Shown here: positions 41,410 to 50,124 of the stretch, piece after piece | Layout of the letters: the number at the start of each line of letters is the position of its first letter | Position numbering within the stretch: the first letter of the stretch is position 1 | Assembly: GCF_038002345.1 (NCBI RefSeq) | Contig: NZ_JBBOCJ010000001.1 | Coordinates: forward strand, 3,038,001 to 3,102,000 | Source of the DNA: Paenibacillus sp. FSL M7-0420 | GTDB taxonomy: Bacteria; Bacillota; Bacilli; Paenibacillales; Paenibacillaceae | Length of the DNA stretch: 64,000 nt | Direction of reading: 5' to 3' | Position numbers and translations under genes: made by a program | Notes under the pieces: generated by a model | What the model was told of the DNA's origin: nothing | The model's database searches: none | What the model saw: the letters and a program-made list of their open reading frames with translations, nothing else

Positions 41410-42233
41410 AGCAGTATCCCCCTAGTTCTCATCCGGTTCCCATAAGCAAAATGATTCGTCGGCCCCTGCCCGGCCCCAATGTTCAGACTATCCTCAATCG
41501 CCGCTTGAATGAAGGCCTTGGCGGTAAGGACGGCTTCAGGCATGGAATGGCCCAGCGCAAGACCTGCCGTAACCGCAGCCGAGAAGGTGCAGCCAGTCCC
41601 GTGAGTATGCTTCGTCGCTATGCGCGGGCTGGACATATACTGGAATTCCCGTCCGTCATAGAGCAGATCCACGGCCTCATCTCCTGAGGAGTCATGTCCG
41701 CCTTTCAAGATAATGTACTCGGGTCCCATCTGATGAAGCAGTCTTGCCGCCTGTTCCCGGTCTTCCCGGCCCTGAATCTTCATGCCTGTCAGCATCTCTG
41801 CTTCAGGGAGATTGGGGGTGATGGCAAGCGAGAGAGGAAGCAGGCTTGTAATCAGCGCCTGTACTGCCTCCTGGAGCAGCAGCTGTGAGCCGCCCTTGGC
41901 GACCATGACCGGATCGATCACCAGCTTGTGCTGCCAGCCGTACTGCTGCACTTTACCGGCAACCACGCGGATAATCTCACTGCTGAACAGCATCCCTGTC
42001 TTAATAGCATCCGGCGGCAGATCACTGCCGATCGAATCCAGCTGGGCTGCAACGGTCTCCGGCTCGATCGGAAAGACTCCCTGGACACCTAGTGTATTCT
42101 GGGCGGTGAGTGCAGTAAGTGCAGACATGCCGTACACTCCCAGCTCCTGAAACGTCTTCAAATCCGCCTGAATCCCGGCCCCGCCGCCGCTGTCAGAGCC
42201 GGCAATGGTCAACGCTTTGCGTATGCTAGTCAT
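41406..42233 (-). CDS. thiD: Hydroxymethylpyrimidine/phosphomethylpyrimidine kinase
   Basis: The 275-residue ribokinase-fold protein has ALTIAGSDSGGGAGIQADLKTF at the N-terminus, ALTAQNT, a VIDPVMVAKGG core and the anion-hole/catalytic motif HTHGTGCTFSAAVTAGLA near residue 215. It phosphorylates hydroxymethylpyrimidine twice for thiamine synthesis or salvage. A good AAAGGAGAGA site precedes the ATG. It sits between thiM and thiE on one transcript. Confidence 0.95.
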   Translation of the reverse strand: MTSIRKALTIAGSDSGGGAGIQADLKTFQELGVYGMSALTALTAQNTLGVQGVFPIEPETVAAQLDSIGSDLPPDAIKTGMLFSSEIIRVVAGKVQQYGWQHKLVIDPVMVAKGGSQLLLQEAVQALITSLLPLSLAITPNLPEAEMLTGMKIQGREDREQAARLLHQMGPEYIILKGGHDSSGDEAVDLLYDGREFQYMSSPRIATKHTHGTGCTFSAAVTAGLALGHSMPEAVLTAKAFIQAAIEDSLNIGAGQGPTNHFAYGNRMRTRGILL

Positions 42234-42259
42234 CTTGTTCTCTCCTTTGGCTGTAGGGT

Positions 42260-43060
42260 CTAGGCTTCGGCGAGCAGCTGCAGCCGTGAGCGGCTGCTGT
42301 ATTGCTCCGGGGTCACCAGCGACAATTGATTCAGGAACAAGGTCTGGAAGCTGCCGGGACCTTGGGCTTCAGCCGCCTCAGCGGCAAGCTCTGCTGCCAC
42401 GCCGTAGAAGGAGAGGGCCTCAGCTGCCGCCTCAAGCACCTCCCCGCCGCTTACAGCAAGAAATGCACCCACCACAGCACTGAGCAGGCAGCCGGTTCCG
42501 GTCACCCGGGTCAGGATGGAGTGCCCGTTGCTGGCGATATAAGTGCGCTTGCCGTCTGTGATGATGTCTTCCTTGCCGGTGATAATCACGACACAGTTCA
42601 GCTTCTGCGCCGCCTTATTGGCTAGAGCAATTACATCGCCTTCGCCTGCTCCGGCATCCACGCCTTTGCTGGCCCAGCTCTCCCCGGCCACATTGGCAAC
42701 CTCGGCCACATTTCCGCGCAGGGCAGTAAGCTGAAGCTCTCGGAGCAGCCCCGCCGTAACGTCCGTGCGGTAGGCGGTAGCTCCAGCTCCAACGGGATCA
42801 AGCACGAGCGGCACCTGGTGGCGGTTCGCAGCCTTGCCTGCTTCGATCATGGAAGCGATGGCAGCTTCATTAAGTGTGCCGATGTTCAGCACCACTGCCC
42901 CGGACATGGCGGCGACATCTGCTACTTCTTCGATGGCATCGGCCATGAACGGCGAGGCTCCCAGAGCCAGCAGCCCGTTCGCTGTGAAGTTAGCGACTAC
43001 GATATTCGTGATATTATGCACCAGCGGGTTCGCTTGGCGTACTTTGGACAGATAAGACAT
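42260..43060 (-). CDS. thiM: Hydroxyethylthiazole kinase
   Basis: The 266-residue protein has the family start [27 protein letters not shown], then [14 protein letters not shown] and the kinase motif [18 protein letters not shown]. It phosphorylates salvaged hydroxyethylthiazole. AGGAGGAATTC precedes ATG 43060. Together with the ThiXYZ importer upstream it marks this operon as a salvage route; thiC and thiG are not present in the window. Confidence 0.95.
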   Translation of the reverse strand: MSYLSKVRQANPLVHNITNIVVANFTANGLLALGASPFMADAIEEVADVAAMSGAVVLNIGTLNEAAIASMIEAGKAANRHQVPLVLDPVGAGATAYRTDVTAGLLRELQLTALRGNVAEVANVAGESWASKGVDAGAGEGDVIALANKAAQKLNCVVIITGKEDIITDGKRTYIASNGHSILTRVTGTGCLLSAVVGAFLAVSGGEVLEAAAEALSFYGVAAELAAEAAEAQGPGSFQTLFLNQLSLVTPEQYSSRSRLQLLAEA

Positions 43061-43084
43061 ATGAATTCCTCCTGTAGGTATAAT

Positions 43085-44164
43085 TTAAAAATTAATAAAA
43101 GCATTCTTAACATCCACTTCTGCAGCCAGCAGACCGTTCTCGCTCAGCCACTGGTTCACCTTCTCCCATGAAGCGCTATCCTGATAGCCGAAGGGCTGGG
43201 AACCGGCATCCATCAGCGGCAGCAGGATCTCCAGACTGCGCTGTTCAATGGCTTCATCCAGCGGTGCGGTATCCTCCTGATGGGCAAGCAGCAGCTTCAG
43301 CGCTTCATCCGGGTGACCGGCAGTATACTGCTGGCCTTTTCTGATGGCATCCACGAATTTCTGATAAAAGCCCTGTGAATCCTGCAGTCCCTGCTCACTG
43401 GCGACCAGCACCAGCTCATAATAATCCGGGACCCCGTAATCCACGGGATTGAAGGAGCGGACCGGATGGCCTTCCTGCTCCAGAATCAGCTGCTCATGGT
43501 TGATGAACCCGCCCATAATGCCATCCACCCGTCCGGTGGAGAGAGCAGGGATCAGCTCATAGCCGACATCCACCAGCTTGAGGGAGGAAGGGTCCCCGCC
43601 GTCGCTTTTGACCATCGTGTTCAGCATGGCTTCATACAACGGGACGGAGGAATATCCGGCTTGCTTGCCGGACAGCTCTCCGGGGCGGGTAATGCCGCTG
43701 TCTGCGGCTACCATGAGATGATTCAGCGGATGACGCACCAGCGCGGCAATCGACTTGACTGGAATCTGCTCACCCCGTGCCATCAGCACCTGGGGCTGAT
43801 AACTGAGTGCCAAATCCACCTTCCCCGCAGCAACAAGCTTCAGCGCATCATTGGTATCGGCCGGCATCTGAATCTCAACCTCCAGACCTTCCTCAGCGAA
43901 ATAGCCTTGAGCCTCTGCCGCATACAAAAAAGAGTGAACAGCATTGGGATACCAGTCGAGCATAATCGTCAGCTTATGGGCCCCGCCTTTAGCCCCGGCC
44001 TCAGAGGTAGAGGGTACAGCAGCCGGGGGGCCAGAGGCCGCCGGACTGTTCGTATTGGCGCAGCCTGCCAGGACAGGCAGCATACAGAGCAGCAGAGCAG
44101 ACAGCAGCATGGCTGGCCTTGAAATCGCATGGTGCAGATAACGGGTATAGCGGATAGTAGTCAT
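43085..44164 (-). CDS. thiY: Thiamine-precursor ABC transporter binding lipoprotein
   Basis: From ATG 44164 the 359-residue protein has a signal peptide with lipobox LAGC, then an NMT1/THI5-like domain beginning KLTIMLDWYPNAVHSFLYAAEAQGYFAEEGLEVEI and DTNDALKLVAAGKVDLALSYQPQ. This matches ThiY, which binds formylaminopyrimidine or related pyrimidine precursors outside the cell. The start overlaps the stop of the permease gene by four bases. A longer in-frame leader to 44335 lies inside the permease gene and is not real. Confidence 0.9.
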   Translation of the reverse strand: MTTIRYTRYLHHAISRPAMLLSALLLCMLPVLAGCANTNSPAASGPPAAVPSTSEAGAKGGAHKLTIMLDWYPNAVHSFLYAAEAQGYFAEEGLEVEIQMPADTNDALKLVAAGKVDLALSYQPQVLMARGEQIPVKSIAALVRHPLNHLMVAADSGITRPGELSGKQAGYSSVPLYEAMLNTMVKSDGGDPSSLKLVDVGYELIPALSTGRVDGIMGGFINHEQLILEQEGHPVRSFNPVDYGVPDYYELVLVASEQGLQDSQGFYQKFVDAIRKGQQYTAGHPDEALKLLLAHQEDTAPLDEAIEQRSLEILLPLMDAGSQPFGYQDSASWEKVNQWLSENGLLAAEVDVKNAFINF

Positions 44165-44937
44165 GAATAACGTCCTCTTTTCTTCAGAATAATCTTCTCC
44201 AGCGCGGCGACTGCCAGAAACAGCAGGATACCGAGTAGGGATAATAAGACAACGGCGGCGAACATCTTGGCGCTCTGCAGATTCCCGGCCATTCTGCGGC
44301 TGAAATAGCCCAGCCCCTGGCTGCCCCCAAGCCATTCCCCAATAGTTGCACCGATCACACAGTACACAGCCGACAGCTTCAGCCCGGAGAAAAAAGAGGG
44401 TAAAGCCAGCGGAACGCCCACCTTCCCGAGAATCTGCCAGCGGTTCGCGCCATATGTCAACAGCAGCTCCCGGTAGGCGTCCGTGTTCTTGGACAACCCG
44501 TCATAGGTGCCGATGACCACCGGGAAGAAAGCGGTCAGGAAGACAACGGCGACCTTGCTCCATAGGGTGTAGCCGAACCACATGATGAACAGGGGAGAGA
44601 GGGCGATCAGCGGAACCGTCTGGCTGATAATCAGCAGCGGGTACAGCGCCTTGGCCAGCGGACGGAACAGATGCATGGCGATTCCCAGCAGGCTGCCGCA
44701 GACCACGGATAGTGCGAAGCCTGTGAGCACTTCAAGCAGTGTGGCGGGCAGATGTACCCCGAACAATAGATGGCGCTCTTCCATCAATGCCATCCACACC
44801 GCAGACGGAGCCGGAAGGATGAAGGGAGGAACCAGGCCCAGCCGGGCTACAGTCTCCCAGACTGCAAGCGTCAGCAGGGCGAGCAGGGCAGCCGGACCGT
44901 AATGCTGGAGCAATCTTCTAGGAGCGGCGGTTCTCAT
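44161..44937 (-). CDS. thiX: Thiamine-precursor ABC transporter permease
   Basis: The 258-residue protein has about six transmembrane helices and an EAA-type loop (YRELLLTYGANRWQILGKVGVPLALPSFFSGLK), characteristic of the nitrate/taurine/ThiX permease family. It forms the channel for the ThiY-bound pyrimidine. It overlaps thiZ by 20 bases and thiY by four bases. Confidence 0.92.
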   Translation of the reverse strand: MRTAAPRRLLQHYGPAALLALLTLAVWETVARLGLVPPFILPAPSAVWMALMEERHLLFGVHLPATLLEVLTGFALSVVCGSLLGIAMHLFRPLAKALYPLLIISQTVPLIALSPLFIMWFGYTLWSKVAVVFLTAFFPVVIGTYDGLSKNTDAYRELLLTYGANRWQILGKVGVPLALPSFFSGLKLSAVYCVIGATIGEWLGGSQGLGYFSRRMAGNLQSAKMFAAVVLLSLLGILLFLAVAALEKIILKKRGRYS

Positions 44938-45688
44938 ATAGCTTCAGCTCCAATTCCTGGCGCAGGGCGGCGAACTGCGGCTCATAATTCAGACTGTGAT
45001 GACGCGGGCGGGGGATACCGGCTGGGAATTCCTGCATCCCGCTGCCGCCACTGCCCGTCATTAGATAGATTCTGTCACTGAGCAGCAGAGCCTCCTCCAG
45101 ATCATGGGTGATGAACAGCACCGTCTTGTCCAGCTCTGCCCATAACTCCAACAGCCAGCGCTGCAATGAACGCTTGGTAATGGCATCAAGCGCCCCGAAC
45201 GGCTCATCGAGCAGCAGCAGATCATTCCCCGCCGCCACGGTGCGGAGGACCGCCACGCGCTGGCGCATCCCGCCGGACAGCTCCTGGGGATAAGCCCCTT
45301 CGGTTCCCTCAAGGCCGAAGCGTTGCAGCAGGGTACGGATCTCGGCCACAGCGGCCGCTTTGGGACGGCTGCGCTTGAGTTCCCAAGGCAGCAGACAATT
45401 GTCCAGCACGGTGCGCCAAGGGAGGAGGAGATCCTGCTGCGGCATGTAGGCCACACTGCCCAGCCTCTTCGCTGCTGCCGCGGACTCGGCTCCGTTCAGC
45501 GTAATCCTGCCTTTGTCCGGCTCCAGCAGGCCGGCGATGATTTTGAACAAGGTGCTTTTGCCGCATCCGCTTCCGCCTACGACAGAAATGAATTCGCCGC
45601 GCTGCACATTCATGGATAGCCCTGAGAAGACGGGGGTACGGGACGAGCCCGTCCCGAAAGCATAGGATAGATTGCTAATGTTGATCAT
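44918..45688 (-). CDS. thiZ: Thiamine-precursor ABC transporter ATPase
   Basis: From ATG 45688 the 256-residue ATPase has Walker A VVGGSGCGKST, the Q-loop region YMPQQDLLLPWRTVLDNC, signature [10 protein letters not shown], Walker B LLLLDEPFGALDA and H-loop FITHDLEEAL. It is the first gene of the operon and lies below the TPP riboswitch. An in-frame extension upstream would run through the riboswitch and its terminator, so it is rejected. The ribosome binding site (GGGGAGG) is about 16 bases from this ATG, farther than usual. Confidence 0.92.
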   Translation of the reverse strand: MINISNLSYAFGTGSSRTPVFSGLSMNVQRGEFISVVGGSGCGKSTLFKIIAGLLEPDKGRITLNGAESAAAAKRLGSVAYMPQQDLLLPWRTVLDNCLLPWELKRSRPKAAAVAEIRTLLQRFGLEGTEGAYPQELSGGMRQRVAVLRTVAAGNDLLLLDEPFGALDAITKRSLQRWLLELWAELDKTVLFITHDLEEALLLSDRIYLMTGSGGSGMQEFPAGIPRPRHHSLNYEPQFAALRQELELKLYENRRS

Positions 45689-45745
45689 AAGACTATGTAC
45701 GAAGCCTCCCCGGATTGGTATAGATACTGCGTTGAGCACAAAAAA

Positions 45746-45777
45746 GCCCCATTCATTCCCGGAGGAATGAATGGGGC
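45746..45777 (-). terminator. Riboswitch expression-platform terminator
   Basis: On the minus strand GCCCCATTCATTCC and GGAATGAATGGGGC form a perfect 14-bp stem with a four-base loop followed by a T-run. It lies between the TPP aptamer and thiZ. Confidence 0.9.
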
Positions 45778-45828
45778 GGAAGGTACAGTCAGCTGCGGCC
45801 CTGTGACGTGAACCACTGATACATTCTG

Positions 45829-45916
45829 CTCCACTTCCCTCCGCTGGTATGATCCAGATCAGGTTCAAAGGGTCCGGAGCTTAAGCTCCGTCTCAGTCGG
45901 CCGACTCCCCTAGTGA
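45829..45916 (-). ncRNA. TPP riboswitch (THI box)
   Basis: Read on the minus strand the region has ACTAGGGGAGTC, a GACTGAGAC segment matching the pyrimidine-binding helix, then ACCCTTTGAACCTGATCTGG, followed by ATCATACCAGCGGAGGGAAG. These are the conserved parts of the TPP aptamer in the right order. Thiamine pyrophosphate binding would favour the terminator at 45746 and switch the thiZXYMDE operon off. Confidence 0.95.
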
Positions 45917-45987
45917 ATAATGTTGCTATTGAATTGGTAATTGCTACTTAATATACCACAAATTCTTCTCTTGTAAAGAGCAGACGC

Positions 45988-46644
45988 TCAGCGCTTCGCC
46001 AGACCGGTCACGAATAAAGTGACGATGCCCCGGGAGATGTCCAGCTTGGAGGAATGGTGCCGCTTCTGCTCATACAGGTACAGATCGGGGCTGAGGACAG
46101 AGATTAAGGCGGTGGCCGCAAAGGCCGGATCAATGTCAATAATCTCACCGCCCGCCGCAGCGCGCTGCAGCAGCTCTGTCATCATCACCCCCAGCCGCTG
46201 AAAAAAAGGATGCTCAAACTGGGTCAGCTGCTTCTTGCCGGTGAACTCGGCTTTGATCATATTCAGCAGCTCGGCATACTGCTCAATGAAATCGGCAATC
46301 TGCTCAATGCTGCTCTGCAGCTGAGCGAGAGCCGGAGCTTCACCGGCACTGGCAGCCACCTGCTGCTCCAGCCCGGACAGGAATTGATCTGCGCTGCCCT
46401 TCAGCAGTGCAGAACAGATCTCACCCTTGTCCGTGAAGCGGCGGTACAGGGAGCCTTGTCCTATGCCTGCTCGCTTGGCAATGCTGTACATGCTGACCGC
46501 CTCAAGACCGCTCTCGGTGAACAACTGGCGGGCAGCTTCAAGAATCCGCTGTACATAAGGATCGGCGGACTCGGGCGGGGCGGATTCTATGGCTTGCGGA
46601 GCTGAGCGCGGGAGCTGCGCAGCATCGGTGTCTGGCTTTTTCAT
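45988..46644 (-). CDS. TetR-family repressor
   Basis: From ATG 46644 the 218-residue protein has an N-terminal leader rich in Ala/Pro/Ser, then the TetR helix-turn-helix: RILEAARQLFTESGLEAVSMYSIAKRAGIGQGSLYRRFTDKGEICSALL. A helical ligand domain follows. It is divergent from the DHA2 exporter gene, with two near-identical dyads between them. Repression of both genes with release by an exported compound is the usual mode for this arrangement. AAAGGGG precedes the start. In-frame codons further upstream extend through the operator region and are not used. Confidence 0.9.
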   Translation of the reverse strand: MKKPDTDAAQLPRSAPQAIESAPPESADPYVQRILEAARQLFTESGLEAVSMYSIAKRAGIGQGSLYRRFTDKGEICSALLKGSADQFLSGLEQQVAASAGEAPALAQLQSSIEQIADFIEQYAELLNMIKAEFTGKKQLTQFEHPFFQRLGVMMTELLQRAAAGGEIIDIDPAFAATALISVLSPDLYLYEQKRHHSSKLDISRGIVTLFVTGLAKR

Positions 46645-46666
46645 GAGAACCCCTTTCAGAAAAGAA

Positions 46667-46724
46667 TTGACACAACGGACAATTGTCCGTAGACTATGAA
46701 TTGCGCTTACGGACAGTTGTCCGT
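46667..46724 (+). promoter_or_regulatory. Divergent promoter with two TetR operators
   Basis: For the exporter, TTGACA (46667-46672) and TAGACT (46690-46695) are 17 bases apart. The perfect palindrome ACGGACAATTGTCCGT (46675-46690) fills the spacer. A second site, ACGGACAGTTGTCCGT, at 46709-46724 differs by one central base. Centre-to-centre distance is 34 bases. Confidence 0.8.
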
Positions 46725-46794
46725 TCACTCATTATATAGAACAATCTGCCCGCAGGTCAATCTAGAACGCGGACAGCTCAGGAGGAGAAGAGAC

Positions 46795-48315
46795 ATGGAT
46801 CAGACCTTGAAGCAGGAAGCCGATTTCCGGCTGTCCGGCATTCTGGTTCCGCTGCTGGCCATCATTGCAGGAGTATTTATGGTTGTACTGGACAGTACGG
46901 CGATGAACGTAGCCTTGTCCAGGCTGGTGGTGGATTTCAAGACAGATCTGCATACGCTGCAGTGGGTAGTTACCGGATATATGCTGGCCCAGGCTTCCGT
47001 TATTCCGCTGTCCGGCTGGCTGTCTGACCGGTTCGGGGCCAAGACGGTCTTCCTGACGGCGGTAGTTGTGTTCACGATAGGCTCGATTCTGTGCGCTACA
47101 CCAAGCAGCGCCGAGTGGCTGATTGTTTTCCGGGTTATTCAGGGACTGGGCGGCGGCTGTGTGCTCCCTGTCGGAATGGCCTATGTATACAGACTGGCTC
47201 CTAAAAGTAAGGTTGGCGTAGTCATGGGCATTATGGGTATTCCCGTCCTGTTCGCTCCGGCTATTGGTCCGGTATTGTCGGGCTGGCTGGTTGAATACCA
47301 TTCCTGGCGCTGGATCTTCCTCATTAATATTCCGATTGGCATCATCGCTGTGCTGATCGGACTGCGCAAGCTGCCGAGTGCGGCGAAGAACAGCGTGCCC
47401 GGCATGGATAAGCTAGGTATGGTTCTTGGACCGCTGGCCTTTGCTTCGCTAACCTACGGGGTCAGCCAGGGCGCGCAGAGCTGGACCTCTGAGAAGACGC
47501 TGATCGGGCTGCTGCTGGGCGCTGTGGCTCTGATCGCTTTTGTCATCGCCGAGCTGCGCTCCAACACACCGCTGCTGGAGCTGCGGATTCTGAAATCCGT
47601 AGATTTCACGACAGGAATCATCGTGCAGTGGATTGCCCAGTTCGGCTTATATGGCGCGTTATTCCTGCTCCCGCAATTTCTGCAGCAGGCCCGCGGCTTC
47701 GGCGCATTTGATACCGGTCTGACGCTGCTGCCGCAAGCGATCGCTTCCGGGCTGATGATGCCGATTGCCGGGATACTGTTCGACCGGATCGGTGTGCGCT
47801 GGCTCGTGGTCTGCGGTCTCAGTCTGGTCTCCGGCGCGTTATTCCAGTATTCGCATGTGGATCTCACCACGCAGAGCCGAGACCTGATCCTTCCGCTGAT
47901 CATGTGCGGGGCCGGCATGGGCATGATGATGATGCCGATGAACACTCATCTGCTCAACAAAGCTCCAAGCCATCTGGTGAACCGGGTAACCTCGCTGACG
48001 AACTCGATGCAGCAGGTCATTACCTCGCTGGCTGTCTCGACTCTGGTTACGATTCTGACGGCAAGAACAACGGCGCGCGGCATAGAGATGCAGGAAGCGG
48101 CGGCGGCTGCCGGTAAAAGCACCGCAGGCGCTTCACAGGAAGCACTCCTGCTGGCCAAGCAGACCGTGTTGTCGCAGGGCTTCGCGGACACGTTCCACAT
48201 TATGATGTTCGTTGCGCTTGGCGGTGCGGTCCTTGGACTGCTGCTGCGCCGGGGCCGCCATTCCGGAGCTGAGCGTTCTAAGGACAAGGCGGCACCGGAA
48301 ATCATGCACGTATAG
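46795..48315 (+). CDS. MFS multidrug exporter, DHA2 (EmrB/QacA) family
   Basis: The 506-residue protein has about fourteen transmembrane helices, VVLDSTAMNVALSRL (the D-x-T-x-x-N-V-A-L motif of DHA2 helix 1), GWLSDRFGAKTVFLTAV (motif A) and VIQGLGGGCVLPVGMA (motif C-like antiporter region). ATG 46795 follows AGGAGGAGAAG. It is expected to be a proton antiporter for drugs, dyes or a native compound. It is divergent from the TetR gene and controlled from the shared operators. A hairpin terminator follows at 48358. Confidence 0.93.
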   Translation: MDQTLKQEADFRLSGILVPLLAIIAGVFMVVLDSTAMNVALSRLVVDFKTDLHTLQWVVTGYMLAQASVIPLSGWLSDRFGAKTVFLTAVVVFTIGSILCATPSSAEWLIVFRVIQGLGGGCVLPVGMAYVYRLAPKSKVGVVMGIMGIPVLFAPAIGPVLSGWLVEYHSWRWIFLINIPIGIIAVLIGLRKLPSAAKNSVPGMDKLGMVLGPLAFASLTYGVSQGAQSWTSEKTLIGLLLGAVALIAFVIAELRSNTPLLELRILKSVDFTTGIIVQWIAQFGLYGALFLLPQFLQQARGFGAFDTGLTLLPQAIASGLMMPIAGILFDRIGVRWLVVCGLSLVSGALFQYSHVDLTTQSRDLILPLIMCGAGMGMMMMPMNTHLLNKAPSHLVNRVTSLTNSMQQVITSLAVSTLVTILTARTTARGIEMQEAAAAAGKSTAGASQEALLLAKQTVLSQGFADTFHIMMFVALGGAVLGLLLRRGRHSGAERSKDKAAPEIMHV

Positions 48316-48357
48316 TAATGCACCATATAGAAGCAGAGCTTGTAACATCCATATAGC

Positions 48358-48390
48358 AGCGATTCTCCTTTTGCCGGAGGGTCGCTTTTT
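48358..48390 (+). terminator. Terminator after DHA2 exporter
   Basis: AGCGA/TCGCT (48358-48362, 48382-48386) with inner CTCC/GGAG pairs is followed by a run of T. Confidence 0.75.
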
Positions 48391-48470
48391 GTTATTTTCT
48401 ATTCTGAATATTCTGATGCAGGAGCCGAAATTGGGGCAAGCTAAGCTATGGAAAATCAATACTATACAAA

Positions 48471-48527
48471 TCCGATGAATATAATCGGAAAAAATCATTG
48501 ACGCAGGTAACGCCTCAGTGTTACTAT
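48471..48527 (+). promoter_or_regulatory. Promoter and dyad upstream of amino-acid ABC operon
   Basis: TTGACG (48498-48503) and TACTAT (48522-48527) are separated by 18 bases. Directly upstream is the dyad TCCGAT-N7-ATCGGA (48471-48489), a plausible activator or repressor site. The regulator is unknown. Confidence 0.5.
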
Positions 48528-48583
48528 TCTTTTTGCCGGTAATTACGGTATCTAAAGAGAAGATATGAGAGGGGATTCATCGA

Positions 48584-49438
48584 ATGAAAAAACTAAGTCT
48601 GACTATTATGCTGCTCCTGACCATGGTCACGGCTGCGGCTTGCGGAAACAACAATACGGACAAGGCAGCAACGGGCGGCAATACCGGAAATGAACCCACA
48701 GCAGCGGCTACAGAGGGTACAGCTTCCGGGGAGCAGAACAGCCTGGAGGCCGTCAAAGCCAGCGGCAAGCTGCGCATCGGAACTGAAGGAACCTACGCAC
48801 CATTCACCTTCCATGATGCGGACGGCAAGCTGACAGGTTTCGATGTTGAGATTGCTGAGGAAGTGACCAAGCGTTTAGGTGTGAAGCCGGAGTTCATTGA
48901 GACGCAATGGGACGGGATTTTTGCCGGGATGGATGCGAAGCGCTTCGATGTGATCTTCAATGAAGTCTCTATCACTGATGAACGTAAAGTGAAATATGAT
49001 TTCTCCGATCCGTATATTGTTTCCAAGGCGGTGCTGATCGTGCCGGAGGACAATCAGGATATTAAGACGTTCGCTGATCTCAAGGGTAAAAAAGCCGGCC
49101 AGTCCCTGACCAGTAACCTCGGCAAAATCGCCACAGACAACGGTGCCGAGATCGTATCCACCGAAGGCTTCAACCAGGCGATTGATCTGCTGACCTCCGG
49201 CCGGATCGATGCCACCGTGAATGACGGCTTGTCCTTCCTCGACCTGAAGAAGCAGAAGCCGGATATCAAGATTAAGAAGGTAGATGAGATTGCCGAGGGC
49301 TCGCATAGTGCCGCAGTCTTCCTGAAAGGGAATGACGAGCTGGTGCAGGCTGTGAACGAAGCGCTGACCGCTATGAAGAGCGATGGAACCTACCTTAAGA
49401 TCTCCGAGAAGTACTTCGGCACTGACGTATCGAAATGA
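48584..49438 (+). CDS. Amino-acid (probably cystine) ABC binding lipoprotein
   Basis: The 284-residue protein has a lipoprotein signal ending AAAC, an Asn/Thr/Ala-rich linker, and a family 3 solute-binding domain: LRIGTEGTYAPFTFHDADGKLTGFDVEIAEEVTKRLGV, QWDGIFAGMDAKRFDVIFNEVSITDERK and AGQSLTSNLGKIA. The wording of these motifs is closest to TcyA/TcyJ-type cystine binders, so the substrate is probably L-cystine, without proof. It overlaps the permease gene by four bases. Confidence 0.88.
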   Translation: MKKLSLTIMLLLTMVTAAACGNNNTDKAATGGNTGNEPTAAATEGTASGEQNSLEAVKASGKLRIGTEGTYAPFTFHDADGKLTGFDVEIAEEVTKRLGVKPEFIETQWDGIFAGMDAKRFDVIFNEVSITDERKVKYDFSDPYIVSKAVLIVPEDNQDIKTFADLKGKKAGQSLTSNLGKIATDNGAEIVSTEGFNQAIDLLTSGRIDATVNDGLSFLDLKKQKPDIKIKKVDEIAEGSHSAAVFLKGNDELVQAVNEALTAMKSDGTYLKISEKYFGTDVSK

Positions 49439-50106
49439 TGGATGACCGCCAAATACAAATATTTCTCGATTCATTGCTGCCCCTGTTCAAAGCCGGGGTG
49501 GCTTTTACCCTTCCGCTTGCGGTGGTATCCTTTATTCTGGGGCTGCTGCTGGCGGTGATTACTGCGCTTGCCCGGCTGTCCTCCTGGAGACTTCCGAGGC
49601 TGATCGCCAGATTTTATGTCTGGGTGATCCGGGGAACGCCGCTGCTGGTGCAGCTGTTTATTATTTTCTATGGACTGCCCGCCGCCGGGATTGTGCTTGA
49701 TCCGTTCATCGCCGCTGTCATCGGGTTCACGCTCAGTGTCGGGGCCTACTCCTCCGAGATTGTCCGGGCTGCCATCCTGTCTATCCACAAGGGCCAGTGG
49801 GAAGCCGCGTTCTCTGTGGGGATGAGCCGGAAGCAGGCTCTGCGCCGGGTGATATTGCCTCAAGCTGCCCGCGTGTCGGTTCCGCCGTTATCGAATTCTT
49901 TTATTAGCCTGGTTAAGGATACTTCGCTTGCGGCCAGTATTACTTATGTAGAGATCTTCAGAAAAGCCCAGCAGATTGTGGCGACATCCTATGAACCCCT
50001 GCTGCTGTATTGCGAAGCGGCGTTGTTCTATCTGCTGTTCTGCTCCGTATTGTCGGCGCTGCAGAATTACTTGGAGAAGCGGCTGGACCGGTATTCGGCC
50101 AGTTAA
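49435..50106 (+). CDS. Polar amino-acid ABC permease
   Basis: The 223-residue protein has about five transmembrane helices and the His/Glu/Asp-permease motif VRAAILSIHKGQWEAAFSVGMSRKQALRRVILPQAARVSVPPLSN. It starts with ATG at 49435 inside the binding-protein stop. It forms a homodimeric channel with the ATPase of the next gene. The sequence family matches TcyB-type permeases. Confidence 0.92.
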   Translation: MMDDRQIQIFLDSLLPLFKAGVAFTLPLAVVSFILGLLLAVITALARLSSWRLPRLIARFYVWVIRGTPLLVQLFIIFYGLPAAGIVLDPFIAAVIGFTLSVGAYSSEIVRAAILSIHKGQWEAAFSVGMSRKQALRRVILPQAARVSVPPLSNSFISLVKDTSLAASITYVEIFRKAQQIVATSYEPLLLYCEAALFYLLFCSVLSALQNYLEKRLDRYSAS

Positions 50107-50124
50107 GGTGAAGGAGGCACACGC

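Noticed and set aside
44165..44335. Longer N-terminus of the ThiY gene
   Set aside because: It would overlap the permease gene by 171 bases and place the lipoprotein signal deep inside the protein; ATG 44164 restores a normal signal peptide.
45689..45868. Longer N-terminus of the ThiZ gene
   Set aside because: It would be translated through the TPP aptamer and terminator; ATG 45688 gives the family's normal start.
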